DNA of 43,929 bases from Phaeobacter sp. (GCF_022825805.1 NZ_JAJDWC010000098.1:1-43929); one strand, 5' to 3'. Counted from the first letter of the stretch, positions 34,637 through 43,107 are shown. Notes: generated by a model not told the origin, from the sequence alone. Program-made: numbers and translations.

Positions 34637-35104
34637 ATGAGCAGATTTCTCATCCTACTGGCCAGTGCGGGGTCTGCCGGGCTTTTGCTGGCGGCGTTTG
34701 GCTTTCAATACATTGGCGACATGGCGCCCTGCAAACTCTGCATCTGGCAGCGTTATCCGCATGGGGCCGCGGTCGCGATCGGTGCGCTTTCGCTGATGCT
34801 GCCGCTGGTAATCCTGCCCTATCTGGGGGCATTGGCTGCACTGACGAGCGCCGGGATCGGCGCCTATCATGCCGGGGTCGAACAAGGTTGGTGGGAAGGG
34901 CCCAGTACCTGCACATCCGGCCCAATCGGGGGGCTGAGCGCTGAAGAGCTGATGCAGCAGATCATGACCGCACCGCTGGTGCGCTGCGATGATATCCCAT
35001 GGGAGCTGTTTGGCCTTTCGATGGCAGGATGGAACGCGGTTGTCTCTGCCGGGATCGCGCTGATTTGGATTGCCGCGGCCAATCACCTGCGCAAAGCCCA
35101 CTGA
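34637..35104 (+). CDS. dsbB: Disulfide bond formation protein B
   Basis: This 155-residue four-helix inner-membrane quinone reductase reoxidises DsbA. The first redox pair is C32/C35 (APCKLCIWQRYPH) and the second C92/C117 in the periplasmic loop (PSTCTSGP and PLVRCDD). Arg in IWQRYPH is the conserved quinone-site residue. The length matches alphaproteobacterial DsbB. Its partner DsbA is not encoded in the window. It is translationally close to the YqaA gene and ends convergent to the Lrp gene. Confidence 0.92.
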   Translation: MSRFLILLASAGSAGLLLAAFGFQYIGDMAPCKLCIWQRYPHGAAVAIGALSLMLPLVILPYLGALAALTSAGIGAYHAGVEQGWWEGPSTCTSGPIGGLSAEELMQQIMTAPLVRCDDIPWELFGLSMAGWNAVVSAGIALIWIAAANHLRKAH

Positions 35105-35246
35105 CGCGCCGCGGGCAGTAGCGGTGAACCCCGGCCATAGCCTGGTTCCAAACCGTGTTTGATTGACCGCACAAGCGGAAGAGTGGGAGGTTTCTGACAC
35201 GCTCTGCCTTTGTTGGAAGCCGAGCGTTTGGAGCGCCAGATTACGC

Positions 35247-35306
35247 TTGGATCAATTGTCGTGGGATCGGCAGTTTTGGGATCAGCAGTGGTGGGATCAG
35301 CTGTCC
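35247..35306 (+). repeat. 15-bp tandem repeat overlapping the end of the Lrp gene
   Basis: Four consecutive fifteen-base units: TTGGATCAATTGTCG, TGGGATCGGCAGTTT, TGGGATCAGCAGTGG and TGGGATCAGCTGTCC. GGGATC is the common core. The stop codon of the minus-strand Lrp gene lies inside the last unit, so the array reaches into the coding end of that gene. Confidence 0.65.
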
Positions 35307-35734
35307 TTTTTCGTTGCCAGCAAGAGATTGGTTTCGCTGCTCACAACCCCTTCGAACGTGCGAATCTTCGCCAGCGCCACATCCAGCGTTTCCAGCGTTT
35401 CAGTCCCAAGTTCCACAATCAGATCCCAGCGCCCATTTGTGGTGTGGATGGCGCGCACCTCCGGCAGGCCCTGCAACTGCCGCAGGATCCGGCTGGTGCC
35501 ACGTCCTTCGATGCCGATCAGCATCAAGCCGCGCACTGGATCGCGCAGCACGTCTTCCTTCAGGACCACAGAAAACCCCAAGATGTCACCACGGGTTTGC
35601 AAGCGTTCGATCCGGGCCCGCACGGTGGTCCGCGACAGATCCAGCTGTAGCGCCAAATCCGATAGGGACGCGCGTGCATTGTGGCGCAGCGCAGCGATCA
35701 ATCGTTCGTCCGTTTTGTCCAATGTGACCTCCAT
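35297..35734 (-). CDS. Lrp/AsnC family transcriptional regulator
   Basis: A 145-residue regulator with an N-terminal helix-turn-helix (about residues 3-50: DKTDERLIAALRHNARASLS, then LALQLDLSRTTVRARIERL). A C-terminal RAM/AsnC ligand-binding domain follows (LMLIGIEGR, then GRWDLIVELGTETLETLDVAL). It is divergent from the arginase gene with 99 bases between, so it most likely controls arginine catabolism in response to an amino acid, possibly arginine or ornithine (inference). Its last codons carry part of a 15-bp repeat. Confidence 0.9.
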   Translation of the reverse strand: MEVTLDKTDERLIAALRHNARASLSDLALQLDLSRTTVRARIERLQTRGDILGFSVVLKEDVLRDPVRGLMLIGIEGRGTSRILRQLQGLPEVRAIHTTNGRWDLIVELGTETLETLDVALAKIRTFEGVVSSETNLLLATKKDS

Positions 35735-35833
35735 CTTGATGGGTTGCTATCCTATATGCGCAAATTGAGCCCTAGAATCCACCTCAAAACGGCGGTTTTT
35801 CTGAGTTTAGAATTGAACAAAGGAGACCAGCGC

Positions 35834-36760
35834 GTGACCACTAAGACCTGTATTCTGATCGGCGCACCGGTGGATAGCGGCAAACGCCGCGCGGGGTGCT
35901 TGATGGGCCCGGATGCCTATCGCACAGCAGGGCTGGCCCGCGCAATCGAAAGTCTTGGCCATCAGGTGCTGGACGAAGGCAATTTGCGTCCCGCAGATCA
36001 TGCGCCGGATCACCCCGATGCCGCGATTTTTGCCCGCAATGAAACAATCGGCTGGACCTCCGCGTTGGCAGCGGCTGCAGAAGCCGCGATGGAAAAGGGC
36101 CTGCCAATCTTTCTTGGTGGTGATCACGCCCTGTCGCTCGGCTCCGTCGCAGGTGTTGCCAATTTCGCCGCCAAAGTGAACCGCCCGCAATTTGTGCTCT
36201 GGCTGGACGCCCACACAGATTTTCACACGCCGCTGACCACCGACAGTGGTAACCTGCATGGCACACCAGTGGGATATTTCACCGGGCGCCCCGATTTCGA
36301 AGGCTTCCCCGCGGTTGCGAACCCCGTACCACAGGAGAACGTCTGCATGATCGGCCTGCGGTCGGTGGACACACCCGAGCGCCAGGCGCTGGAGGACAGT
36401 CCCATCCATCGCCATGACATGCGCGACATTGACGAAAATGGCATTGCGCGCCCGCTGGCCAGTTTCCTGGATCGGGTGCGCGCAGAGAACGGGCTGCTGC
36501 ATGTGTCGCTGGACGTCGATTTCCTTGACCCGTCTGTGGCGCCTGCAGTTGGCACGACGGTGCCTGGCGGTGCAACTGTGCGCGAGGGCCATTTGGTCTG
36601 CGAAATGCTACATGATTCCGGCTTGATGACCTCTTTGGATCTGGTGGAGCTGAACCCTTTTCTCGACGAGCGAGGCCGGACGGCGCATCTGATGGTGGAT
36701 CTTTGCGCATCGGCGCTCGGGCGCCGGGTCTTTGACCGGCCAACGCGCAGCTATCAATGA
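35834..36760 (+). CDS. rocF: Arginase
   Basis: This 308-residue manganese enzyme hydrolyses arginine to ornithine and urea. Binuclear Mn ligands are visible: H98 in GGDHALSLGS; D125, H127 and D129 in LDAHTDFHT; and the two Asp of LDVDFLDP. GTTVPGGATVREG and SLDLVELNP are family hallmarks. The start is GTG at 35834, chosen because AAAGGAG lies ten bases upstream and the protein then begins MTTKTCILIGAPVDSG as usual. Ornithine cyclodeaminase follows and an Lrp regulator is divergent, which together give arginine to proline conversion. Agmatinase is excluded by the arginase-like N-terminus. Confidence 0.93.
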   Translation: MTTKTCILIGAPVDSGKRRAGCLMGPDAYRTAGLARAIESLGHQVLDEGNLRPADHAPDHPDAAIFARNETIGWTSALAAAAEAAMEKGLPIFLGGDHALSLGSVAGVANFAAKVNRPQFVLWLDAHTDFHTPLTTDSGNLHGTPVGYFTGRPDFEGFPAVANPVPQENVCMIGLRSVDTPERQALEDSPIHRHDMRDIDENGIARPLASFLDRVRAENGLLHVSLDVDFLDPSVAPAVGTTVPGGATVREGHLVCEMLHDSGLMTSLDLVELNPFLDERGRTAHLMVDLCASALGRRVFDRPTRSYQ

Positions 36761-36781
36761 TGACCCTTGGGCCAAGGCGGG

Positions 36782-36865
36782 GAGAGGATCGCAGTAAGGG
36801 TCGCCGTGAAGATCATAGTGGAGATCACCGTGAAGATCACAGCGAGGGTCACAGCGCAGATGCAC
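36782..36865 (+). repeat. 12-bp degenerate tandem repeat between arginase and ornithine cyclodeaminase genes
   Basis: Seven twelve-base units in exact register: GAGAGGATCGCA, GTAAGGGTCGCC, GTGAAGATCATA, GTGGAGATCACC, GTGAAGATCACA, GCGAGGGTCACA and GCGCAGATGCAC. The consensus is GTGAAGATCACA, and units decay toward both ends. It starts 21 bases after the arginase stop and lies within the likely operon. The rest of the interval to 37036 contains a GC-rich CCTGCCCTGCCC direct repeat and nothing else recognised. Confidence 0.7.
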
Positions 36866-37036
36866 CACACCTGGCGTTGGTCCTGCCCTGCCCAACCTAG
36901 TCGTTCCCTGCCCTGCCCGGTCCGGCCCTATTCAGCTCACGGCCCGCGCGGCCGACACCACATACCAACAGACCAAGTGCTGGCAGCCCCAACCTACGCC
37001 GCCGGCGCTCTACGATACTCCTGAAAGGACACTGTC

Positions 37037-38086
37037 ATGAACCAACCCTCTGACAAGGCGCTTGTCCCTTTTGTAAGCGTCGATTCCATGATGCGGCTCA
37101 TCCATTCCATCGGCATCGACACCGTTCTGACCGATCTGGCTGACTACATCGAAGCGGACTTCAAACGCTGGGAGCTGTTTGACAAAACACCACGCGTGGC
37201 CAGCCATTCCGATGTTGGTGTGATCGAACTGATGCCCACCTCCGATGGCGAGGCCTATGGGTTCAAATACGTCAACGGGCATCCCAAAAACACAGCCGAA
37301 GGCTTGCAGACAGTCACAGCCTTTGGCCTGTTGGCAGACGTCTATACCGGGTATCCCGTGTTGCTGACTGAAATGACGATCCTGACCGCGCTGCGTACCG
37401 CCGCAACCTCTGCGATGGTGGCCAAACATCTCGCCCCAAAAGGCGCGACCACAATGGCGATGATCGGCAATGGCGCGCAGTCGGAATTCCAATCTCTGGC
37501 CATGCAGGCAATTTGCGGGCTGACCTCTGTCAGGCTGTATGATCTGGATCCGGCAGCGACGGCCAAATGCGCGGCAAACCTCGCCAACAGCGGGCTTGAC
37601 GTGGTGGTCTGCGCCACCCCCGAAGAGGCCATCGAAGGCGCGCAGATCCTGACCACCTGCACCGCAGACAAGCAATACGCCACCATCCTGACCGACAACA
37701 TGGTTGGCAGCGGTGTTCACATCAACGCCATCGGCGGTGACTGCCCGGGCAAGACGGAACTGGCGCCAGGTATTCTCAACCGGTCCGATGTTTTTGTGGA
37801 ATTCCCGCCGCAGACACGGGTCGAAGGTGAAATCCAGCAAATGCCAGAAGACTTTGAGGTGACAGAGCTGTGGCAGGTGATCCTAGGGCAAAAGCCGGGA
37901 CGCACCGACGCCAAACAGATCACCTTGTTTGACAGCGTTGGCTTCGCGATCGAGGATTTTTCCGCTCTGCGCTACATCCGCGATCGTATCAAGGAGACGG
38001 ACTTCTTCATTGAACTCGATATGCTGGCAGACCCGGACGATCCCCGTGATCTCTTCGGCATGGTGCAGCGCGCAAAGGGCCAGTGA
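37037..38086 (+). CDS. ocd: Ornithine cyclodeaminase
   Basis: This 349-residue NAD-dependent enzyme converts ornithine to proline and ammonia. It belongs to the mu-crystallin fold. Substrate residues lie in GFKYVNGHP (K77) and TALRTAATSAM (R120). The dinucleotide motif is IGNGAQSEFQ (143-152), and the conserved Asp is in AIGGDCPGKTEL. Ornithine cyclodeaminases of this type start MN..S, as here. GAAAGGA lies upstream of the ATG. It completes the arginase pathway begun by the previous gene and may share its transcript across the repeat-containing gap. Confidence 0.92.
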   Translation: MNQPSDKALVPFVSVDSMMRLIHSIGIDTVLTDLADYIEADFKRWELFDKTPRVASHSDVGVIELMPTSDGEAYGFKYVNGHPKNTAEGLQTVTAFGLLADVYTGYPVLLTEMTILTALRTAATSAMVAKHLAPKGATTMAMIGNGAQSEFQSLAMQAICGLTSVRLYDLDPAATAKCAANLANSGLDVVVCATPEEAIEGAQILTTCTADKQYATILTDNMVGSGVHINAIGGDCPGKTELAPGILNRSDVFVEFPPQTRVEGEIQQMPEDFEVTELWQVILGQKPGRTDAKQITLFDSVGFAIEDFSALRYIRDRIKETDFFIELDMLADPDDPRDLFGMVQRAKGQ

Positions 38087-38300
38087 TCAGCCGTCACGAT
38101 CGAGCCCAGTGCGACGATCCGCCTGCATAGGGGCGAACGCAATGAGGCCCGCGCGATTTAATCTCTGCGCAGACCTTTTACGCCCCACTCTGGGCTTTGC
38201 GCCGAGCGCATGGAATTAGAACAACGGGGCCGTTGGGGACGACCTATGACCCTGACGGCTCCGACGGACCGGCCAAATCTACAGGCAAACTGTCCTCTGC

Positions 38301-38867
38301 TCAGCTGTCCAACTCACTGTCCCAATAAAGAAAATCCATCCAAGTCTGATGCAACTCAGGCTTTTTGCGCGGCAGCTTTCGGGCGATGCTGTCCAACTGA
38401 TGGGGCGTAGGCACAAAGGGCTTGCGTCGCAATTTCAAACCCACCTGCTGCGGCGTGAGGTTGCCCTTACGCAGGTTGTCCGCAGAACAGCAGGCGACAA
38501 TATTGGTCCAGGACGACTGGCCCCCTTTGCTGCGCGGGATCACGTGATCAAATGTCAGGTCCTTGGCCGGGAACTGTTTGCCACAGTATTGGCAGCAAAA
38601 CGCATCGCGCAGGAACACATTGTAGCGGGTGAAGGCGACTTTCTTGCGCTTGCGATAGCGTTTCAGCGCCACAACTGCTGGCACTTCAAAGGCTTGGGAG
38701 GCGGAATGCACCTCGACGCCCTCATAGGTTTTCACCTGAATGACCCGTTCTTTGTGCACCGCCACAAAAGCGTCCTGCCAGCTGCACACTGACAGGGGCG
38801 CCCAGCTCAGCGGTTGCATATCTGCGTTGAGAATCAGAGTTCTGAGATTGCCAACGGCGGCCGTCAT
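38301..38867 (-). CDS. HNH endonuclease family protein
   Basis: This 188-residue protein has a zinc-ribbon HNH module. The first zinc pair is C92/C95 (CCQYCG), the general-base motif is D107-H108 in FDHVIPRSKGG, N122 is in the SWTNIVACC stretch, and NLRKG closes the module. The N-terminal 80 residues are the conserved lead-in of a widespread bacterial HNH group (starting NLRTLILNADMQPLSW) whose biological role is unknown. It is not a restriction enzyme by context: no methylase is nearby. A strong GAGGAGGTG ribosome binding site fixes the ATG. An intrinsic terminator for minus-strand transcripts lies about 100 bases upstream of the gene. Confidence 0.87.
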   Translation of the reverse strand: MTAAVGNLRTLILNADMQPLSWAPLSVCSWQDAFVAVHKERVIQVKTYEGVEVHSASQAFEVPAVVALKRYRKRKKVAFTRYNVFLRDAFCCQYCGKQFPAKDLTFDHVIPRSKGGQSSWTNIVACCSADNLRKGNLTPQQVGLKLRRKPFVPTPHQLDSIARKLPRKKPELHQTWMDFLYWDSELDS

Positions 38868-39483
38868 ACGTCACCTCCTCGATGCGGCCACATACCCCCG
38901 TGCCAAAGGGGGCGGGCCTGGAAACACAAGCCGAGAGCGCCCGATACGGGCAGGTTGCTCGGCCACAAAAAACAAAAGCGCGTGGAGCCCACGCGCTTTG
39001 CAAAACTTCGAATAAATCCACCAATGCCCCAGGTGGTCAAAACAGACGGTGTGGGGACGTGATCGAAGACGAGACTGCCACATATTCGATCAACCGGCAG
39101 CCGCAAACGGCCGCGCATTCGGCGGCATATCTGACGGTCCTGCAAGCTGTGGTTCATGACACGCAATAGTCTACTCACCCGATTGATCAGTTTCTCGTCT
39201 TGTTTCGCCCGGGCGGCGGTCAGCCCATCACCCCGACATGAATGAACTATATATCGTGGCAGAGACCTGACAACCCCCATTATCGTGCTCTGGTCTGCGG
39301 CAGATTGGCTGAATTCTGGGCCAATTTATACGCAAATCTTAGGTGGCATCCTGCGACAGTCTTCAGGTGGTCTGGTGGTGGTCTGGAGCAGTCGTTGCGA
39401 TTGCCACCAGCCTGCCCAGGTGCCGACACCCGTTAATGCGCACTGCACTTGTCAGATGGGGTCCAGCTGCCTATTGCAGCGCT
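38868..39483. other. Gene-poor region with an orphan terminator and possible small RNA
   Basis: These 616 bases carry no protein I can support. The most notable feature is the minus-strand terminator at 38966-38999 with no gene upstream of it. The 240 bases before it contain several short inverted repeats (for example ATCGAA/TTCGAT spanning 39062-39090 and CCACC/GGTGG near 39019-39036). This fits an unannotated RNA of up to about 250 bases read from near 39240 downward. A frame that crosses this stretch on the minus strand would read through the terminator and has no family resemblance, so I reject it as a protein. Confidence 0.35.
38966..38999 (-). terminator. Intrinsic terminator on the minus strand with no known gene upstream
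   Basis: Arms AAAGCGCGTGG (38975-38985) and CCACGCGCTTT (38989-38999) form an 11-pair perfect stem with a three-base loop. On the minus strand it is followed by a T-rich run (TTTGTTTTTT), the classical form. The plus-strand side has no comparable T-run. It would insulate the HNH gene and end any transcript coming from 39000-39250. Confidence 0.8.
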
Positions 39484-40287
39484 ATGGCCAGATTGATCCG
39501 TTTCAACAAACCCTTTGACGTCCTGCCCCAGTTCACTGATCGCGGCAGTGCGGACAGCCCCCGTGCGACGCTCAGCGATTGGATCGATGTTCCGGGCGTC
39601 TATCCGGCAGGGCGGCTTGATCGCGACAGCGAAGGCCTGATGCTGCTGACCGATCAGGGACGGCTGCAATCCTGGATTTCCGACCCGAAACACAAGATGG
39701 CCAAGACCTATTGGGTTCAGGTCGAGGGCACACCAGATGCGGCAAGCCTGCGTGCGCTGGCTGAGGGGGTCGAGCTGAAGGATGGGCTGACCCGCCCGGC
39801 CAAGGCCCGCCTGATTGACCAGCCCGATGGGCTGTGGGCACGCACCCCGCCGATCCGCGTGCGCAAATCGATACCAGATAGCTGGATTGCACTCACACTC
39901 ACCGAAGGGCGCAACAGGCAGGTGCGGCGCATGACCGCGGCGGTGGGCCACCCTACCCTGCGGCTGATCCGTGCCGCCATCGGTGCCTGGACGCTGGAGG
40001 GCCTGCCGAGCGGCACCTGGGAGGATCTGGAGCCGCCGCGCATCCCCGGCCCACCCCGGCCAAAGCCCGCGCCAAACCGGCAGGCCATCGCGCGACGCAA
40101 AGCGCGTCATGCCAGCGGATCGTCCAAGCCGCAGGCCAAAGGCGACGCAAATGCCACCGTCACTGGCTCCGCCAAACCGGCCTGCGCGCCAAACAGCCCG
40201 CCGAGCAGCCCAACACAAAAGACCAGGCGCGCAAAATCAGCCGATCCGCGAAAAGCCCGGTCACCAAAAAAGCCCCGCAAGATATAA
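39484..40287 (+). CDS. rluE: Pseudouridine synthase, RluE-like (RsuA/RluB/E/F family), with basic tail
   Basis: This 267-residue enzyme isomerises uridine to pseudouridine in 23S rRNA (E. coli RluE acts at position 2457). It has no S4 domain, as in RluE. The N-terminus [17 protein letters not shown] is diagnostic. The catalytic Asp46 is in [23 protein letters not shown] and [13 protein letters not shown] follow, then HPTLRLIR. After about residue 190 comes a 75-residue tail rich in Lys, Arg, Pro and Ala that is not in E. coli RluE and looks disordered. The ATG at 39484 matches the family start; an in-frame ATG at 39436 adds unrelated residues. The stop lies inside the terminator hairpin. Confidence 0.86.
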   Translation: MARLIRFNKPFDVLPQFTDRGSADSPRATLSDWIDVPGVYPAGRLDRDSEGLMLLTDQGRLQSWISDPKHKMAKTYWVQVEGTPDAASLRALAEGVELKDGLTRPAKARLIDQPDGLWARTPPIRVRKSIPDSWIALTLTEGRNRQVRRMTAAVGHPTLRLIRAAIGAWTLEGLPSGTWEDLEPPRIPGPPRPKPAPNRQAIARRKARHASGSSKPQAKGDANATVTGSAKPACAPNSPPSSPTQKTRRAKSADPRKARSPKKPRKI

Positions 40288-40302
40288 TCCTGCAGGGCTT
40301 TC
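40266..40302. terminator. Terminator between rluE and the convergent carboxylesterase gene
   Basis: Arms AAAGCCCCGCA (40269-40279) and TGCAGGGCTTT (40291-40301) pair with one mismatch around an 11-base loop, with A and T runs outside. It overlaps the last codons of the rluE gene and can serve both directions. Confidence 0.65.
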
Positions 40303-40320
40303 CTGAAGTTTTTCAGACCG

Positions 40321-40986
40321 TTACAGGCTCAGCTTATCCCGCATAAAGGCCAGGGCCACGCTCAAACCATCGGGCGCAATGCCGTGCCCGGTGCCCTTCA
40401 TGATGTGGGCGAACACATCTTTAAATCCGGCCTCTTGCAGCGCCTCGGCCGCTTCTGGCAGGCTTTGCGGTGGCACGACATCATCAGCGTCGCCATGCAC
40501 CAGCAACACTGGCATCTTTGATACCACATCATCCGCCAGCGTCTCGGGCGACAACAGCCTGCCGGAAAAGGCCACGATCCCGGCGACCGGATCTTCGCGA
40601 CGCGGTGCAACATGCAGGCTCATCATTGTGCCCTGAGAGAACCCGAACAGCACGACCTGCTCTGGCAACACATCTTCATCCACCATCAAGGCATCGAGAA
40701 ACGCGTTGAGATCCTCGACGGCGGCCGCCATGCCGCGCATCGATTCTTCCTCCGAGGAGCCATCGATCCAGGGGATCGGGAACCATTGAAACCCGAAAGG
40801 CGCGCCCGCGCAACGTTCTGGCGCATCGGGGGCCACAAACAATGTGTCAGGCAGATGCTCCGCCAATGGATCAGCAAGGCCAAGCAGATCCGCCCCATTG
40901 GCCCCATAGCCGTGCAAAAACACCACCACGGACCGTGTGTCGCCGGACAGCGGCTCTTTGCGCTCGGCTTTCAAAACTCGTGTCAT
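40321..40986 (-). CDS. Alpha/beta hydrolase, phospholipase/carboxylesterase family
   Basis: This 221-residue cytoplasmic serine hydrolase is of the YpfH/carboxylesterase group. The nucleophile is S117 in GFSQGT, the acid is most likely D168 in HGDADDVVPPQS, and the base is H201 in GTGHGIAPDG. The oxyanion region is VFLHGYGANGADL. The family hydrolyses short acyl esters, and physiological substrates are mostly unknown. Its ATG overlaps the stop of the glycosylase gene upstream (ATGA), so the pair is translated together. It is the last gene before the terminator. Confidence 0.88.
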   Translation of the reverse strand: MTRVLKAERKEPLSGDTRSVVVFLHGYGANGADLLGLADPLAEHLPDTLFVAPDAPERCAGAPFGFQWFPIPWIDGSSEEESMRGMAAAVEDLNAFLDALMVDEDVLPEQVVLFGFSQGTMMSLHVAPRREDPVAGIVAFSGRLLSPETLADDVVSKMPVLLVHGDADDVVPPQSLPEAAEALQEAGFKDVFAHIMKGTGHGIAPDGLSVALAFMRDKLSL

Positions 40987-41681
40987 CGGATCCCTTCCCT
41001 ATCCTTTGCCACACGGTAATAGGCCCAGAGCACCCGCGCTGCAACAGAGCGCCATGGCGACCAGGCCTCCGCAATCTTGCGCATCTTTGCAGGCGTCGGT
41101 CGGGTCTCCAGCCCCAGCAGCACCCGCGCCGCCTCTTGCAGGGCCAAATCCCCATGGGCAAAGACATCGGCCCGCCCCAGTGAAAACATCGCATAGATTT
41201 CGGCGGTCCAAGTGCCAATGCCAGAGACTTCGGTCAGGCGCGCAATGACATCCTCGGTCGGGGCATGGCGCAGCGCATCAAAATCAATTCCCGCCGCGGC
41301 CAGCGCGCGGGCATAGCGCATTTTCTGGCGGCTCAACCCTGCAGCGCGGAGATCATCATCACTGGCGGCGGCAATCGCAGACGGCTGGTCCAGACCCGCA
41401 TCCACCATCCGCCCCCAAATCGCATTGGCCGAGGCCACGCTCACCTGCTGGCTGACAATCGCGCTGAGCAATTCGCCAAACCCCTCCGGTTTGCGCCGGA
41501 GCGGCAGCGGGCCGCAAAGGGCAATTGCCTCGGCAAACCGCGGGTCCTGCGCAGCGAGCCAGTCTGCACCTTCCTGCACACAAGCGGGCCCCACGATGAT
41601 GCGCCCAACCTCTGGGCTGCCCTCTGTCAGGATTTCATCATCTGACGGCCGATCTATCGGTGTCTTGGCGTTGCCTGTCAT
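40983..41681 (-). CDS. DNA-3-methyladenine glycosylase II-like protein (AlkA family)
   Basis: This 232-residue base-excision repair enzyme of the HhH-GPD superfamily removes alkylated bases from DNA. The helix-hairpin-helix is LTEVSGIGTWTAEIYAMF (about 149-166), and the catalytic Asp178 lies in FAHGDLALQEA. The conserved LLSAIVSQQVSVASANAIW near residue 71 is the first family signature. It lacks the N-terminal TBP-like domain and the Ada fusion of larger AlkA proteins, as is usual for short alphaproteobacterial forms. Four-base overlap with the esterase gene. No iron-sulfur cluster cysteines, so not MutY or Nth. Confidence 0.9.
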   Translation of the reverse strand: MTGNAKTPIDRPSDDEILTEGSPEVGRIIVGPACVQEGADWLAAQDPRFAEAIALCGPLPLRRKPEGFGELLSAIVSQQVSVASANAIWGRMVDAGLDQPSAIAAASDDDLRAAGLSRQKMRYARALAAAGIDFDALRHAPTEDVIARLTEVSGIGTWTAEIYAMFSLGRADVFAHGDLALQEAARVLLGLETRPTPAKMRKIAEAWSPWRSVAARVLWAYYRVAKDREGIR

Positions 41682-41859
41682 TCATGATCCTTCCTGTCAT
41701 TTGCGCGTATGACGCACACTATCGCCTCATCATCACGCATCGCCCCGTGCGCGCTCAGGACCATGCTGCGGACCATCTTGATGCACTCGCACCCTACCCG
41801 CAATGCACGAGGCGATGAACTGTCTTGCTCTGCATGGTATTCAAGGCTACGCATCTGTC

Positions 41860-43107
41860 ATGACAGACAGACTCTCCCTTTCAGATCCTGCCGCAGATCA
41901 TACCGATGACAGCGTCGCGAAACGCAATGTCGTCATTCTGGTGCTTGCGCAGGCGTTTCTAGGCGCCCAGATGCCGATGATTTTCACCATCGGCGGTCTG
42001 GCAGGTCAATCGCTTGCCATCAACGCTTGTTTTGCGACCTTGCCGATTTCGCTGTTGGTGGCGGGATCCATGATGGCCGCAACGCCGATTTCGGCGATCA
42101 TGCAGCGCTACGGGCGTCGCGCAGGTTTTCTGGTCGGCACCTTTGCTGGTGCGTTGGGCGGATTGGTCGGTGCCTACGGTCTGTATCTGGGGTCTTTCCC
42201 GCTGTTTTTGCTGGGCAGTTTCATGACCGGCATCTACATGAGCGCGCATGGATTTTACCGCTTCGCCGCAAGTGATACAGCCTCTGAGGCCTATCGACCC
42301 AAAGCGATTTCCTATGTGATGGCCGGAGGCCTGCTGGCCGCCATCATCGGCCCTCAACTGGTGAAGGCCACGAGCCAGGCCTTCGTGATCCCCTTCCTCG
42401 GCACCTATATGGCGGTGATTGCGATCAATGTGATCGGCTCGTTTCTGTTTGTCTTTCTCAAGATACCGACACCGCCCGCGCCCAGCGAAACAACGCCCAA
42501 GGGTCGCAGCCGGATGGAGATGCTGCGCACCCCGACCATTGCAGTCGCCGTTATCTGCGCCATGGTGTCCTATGCGCTGATGAACCTGGTGATGACCTCC
42601 ACACCGCTGGCGGTGGTCGGCTGCGGGTTTAATGAAGGCAACGCTGCCGATGTTGTGACCGCGCATGTTCTGGCGATGTATGTTCCTTCCTTTTTCACTG
42701 GCCATCTGATTGCGCGCTTTGGCGTAGAACGCATTGTCGGGGCTGGTCTTTTGGTTCTGGCTGGCGCTGGTGCCGTGGCGCTGCATGGTGTTGAATTGGA
42801 GAATTTCTTCATCGCGCTGATCCTGCTGGGCATTGGCTGGAACTTCGGCTTTATCGGAGCGACCACAATGCTTGCCGGCGCGCACGAAAGCTATGAGCGT
42901 GGGCGCATGCAGGGCTTGAACGATCTGTTGGTCTTTGGCGGCGTGACCTTTGCGTCGCTGGCTTCGGGCGGACTGATGAACTGCTCTGGCGGCTCCGCCG
43001 TCGAAGGCTGGACAGCGGTCAATATGGCGATGGCCCCGTTCCTGGTGCTTGCCGGTGGCGCGCTGCTCTGGCTGGTTCTGAAGCCCCGCGCCCTGCGCGA
43101 CGCCTGA
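41860..43107 (+). CDS. Major facilitator superfamily transporter
   Basis: This 415-residue membrane protein has about twelve helices. The first helix (NVVILVLAQAFLGAQMPMIF) begins near residue 22, and a loop 2-3 motif is present in the degenerate form AIMQRYGRRAGF. A central hydrophilic loop (KIPTPPAPSETTPKGRSRME, around 205) divides the halves. The second half carries a matching ARFGVERIVGAG. It resembles a group of uncharacterised MFS proteins found in many alphaproteobacteria, and the substrate is not known. The ATG at 41860 is chosen as the closest start to the first helix; an ATG at 41803 is possible. A terminator follows. Confidence 0.83.
   Translation: MTDRLSLSDPAADHTDDSVAKRNVVILVLAQAFLGAQMPMIFTIGGLAGQSLAINACFATLPISLLVAGSMMAATPISAIMQRYGRRAGFLVGTFAGALGGLVGAYGLYLGSFPLFLLGSFMTGIYMSAHGFYRFAASDTASEAYRPKAISYVMAGGLLAAIIGPQLVKATSQAFVIPFLGTYMAVIAINVIGSFLFVFLKIPTPPAPSETTPKGRSRMEMLRTPTIAVAVICAMVSYALMNLVMTSTPLAVVGCGFNEGNAADVVTAHVLAMYVPSFFTGHLIARFGVERIVGAGLLVLAGAGAVALHGVELENFFIALILLGIGWNFGFIGATTMLAGAHESYERGRMQGLNDLLVFGGVTFASLASGGLMNCSGGSAVEGWTAVNMAMAPFLVLAGGALLWLVLKPRALRDA

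Noticed and set aside
36767-37024. Small protein encoded by the 12-bp repeat after arginase
   Set aside because: The frame owes its openness to the repeat, continues into GC-rich non-coding DNA and has no ribosome binding site or family.
38864-39280. 138-codon minus-strand frame through the orphan terminator
   Set aside because: It would be translated through a strong hairpin and T-run, overlaps the HNH gene's start and ribosome binding site, and has no resemblance to a known family.
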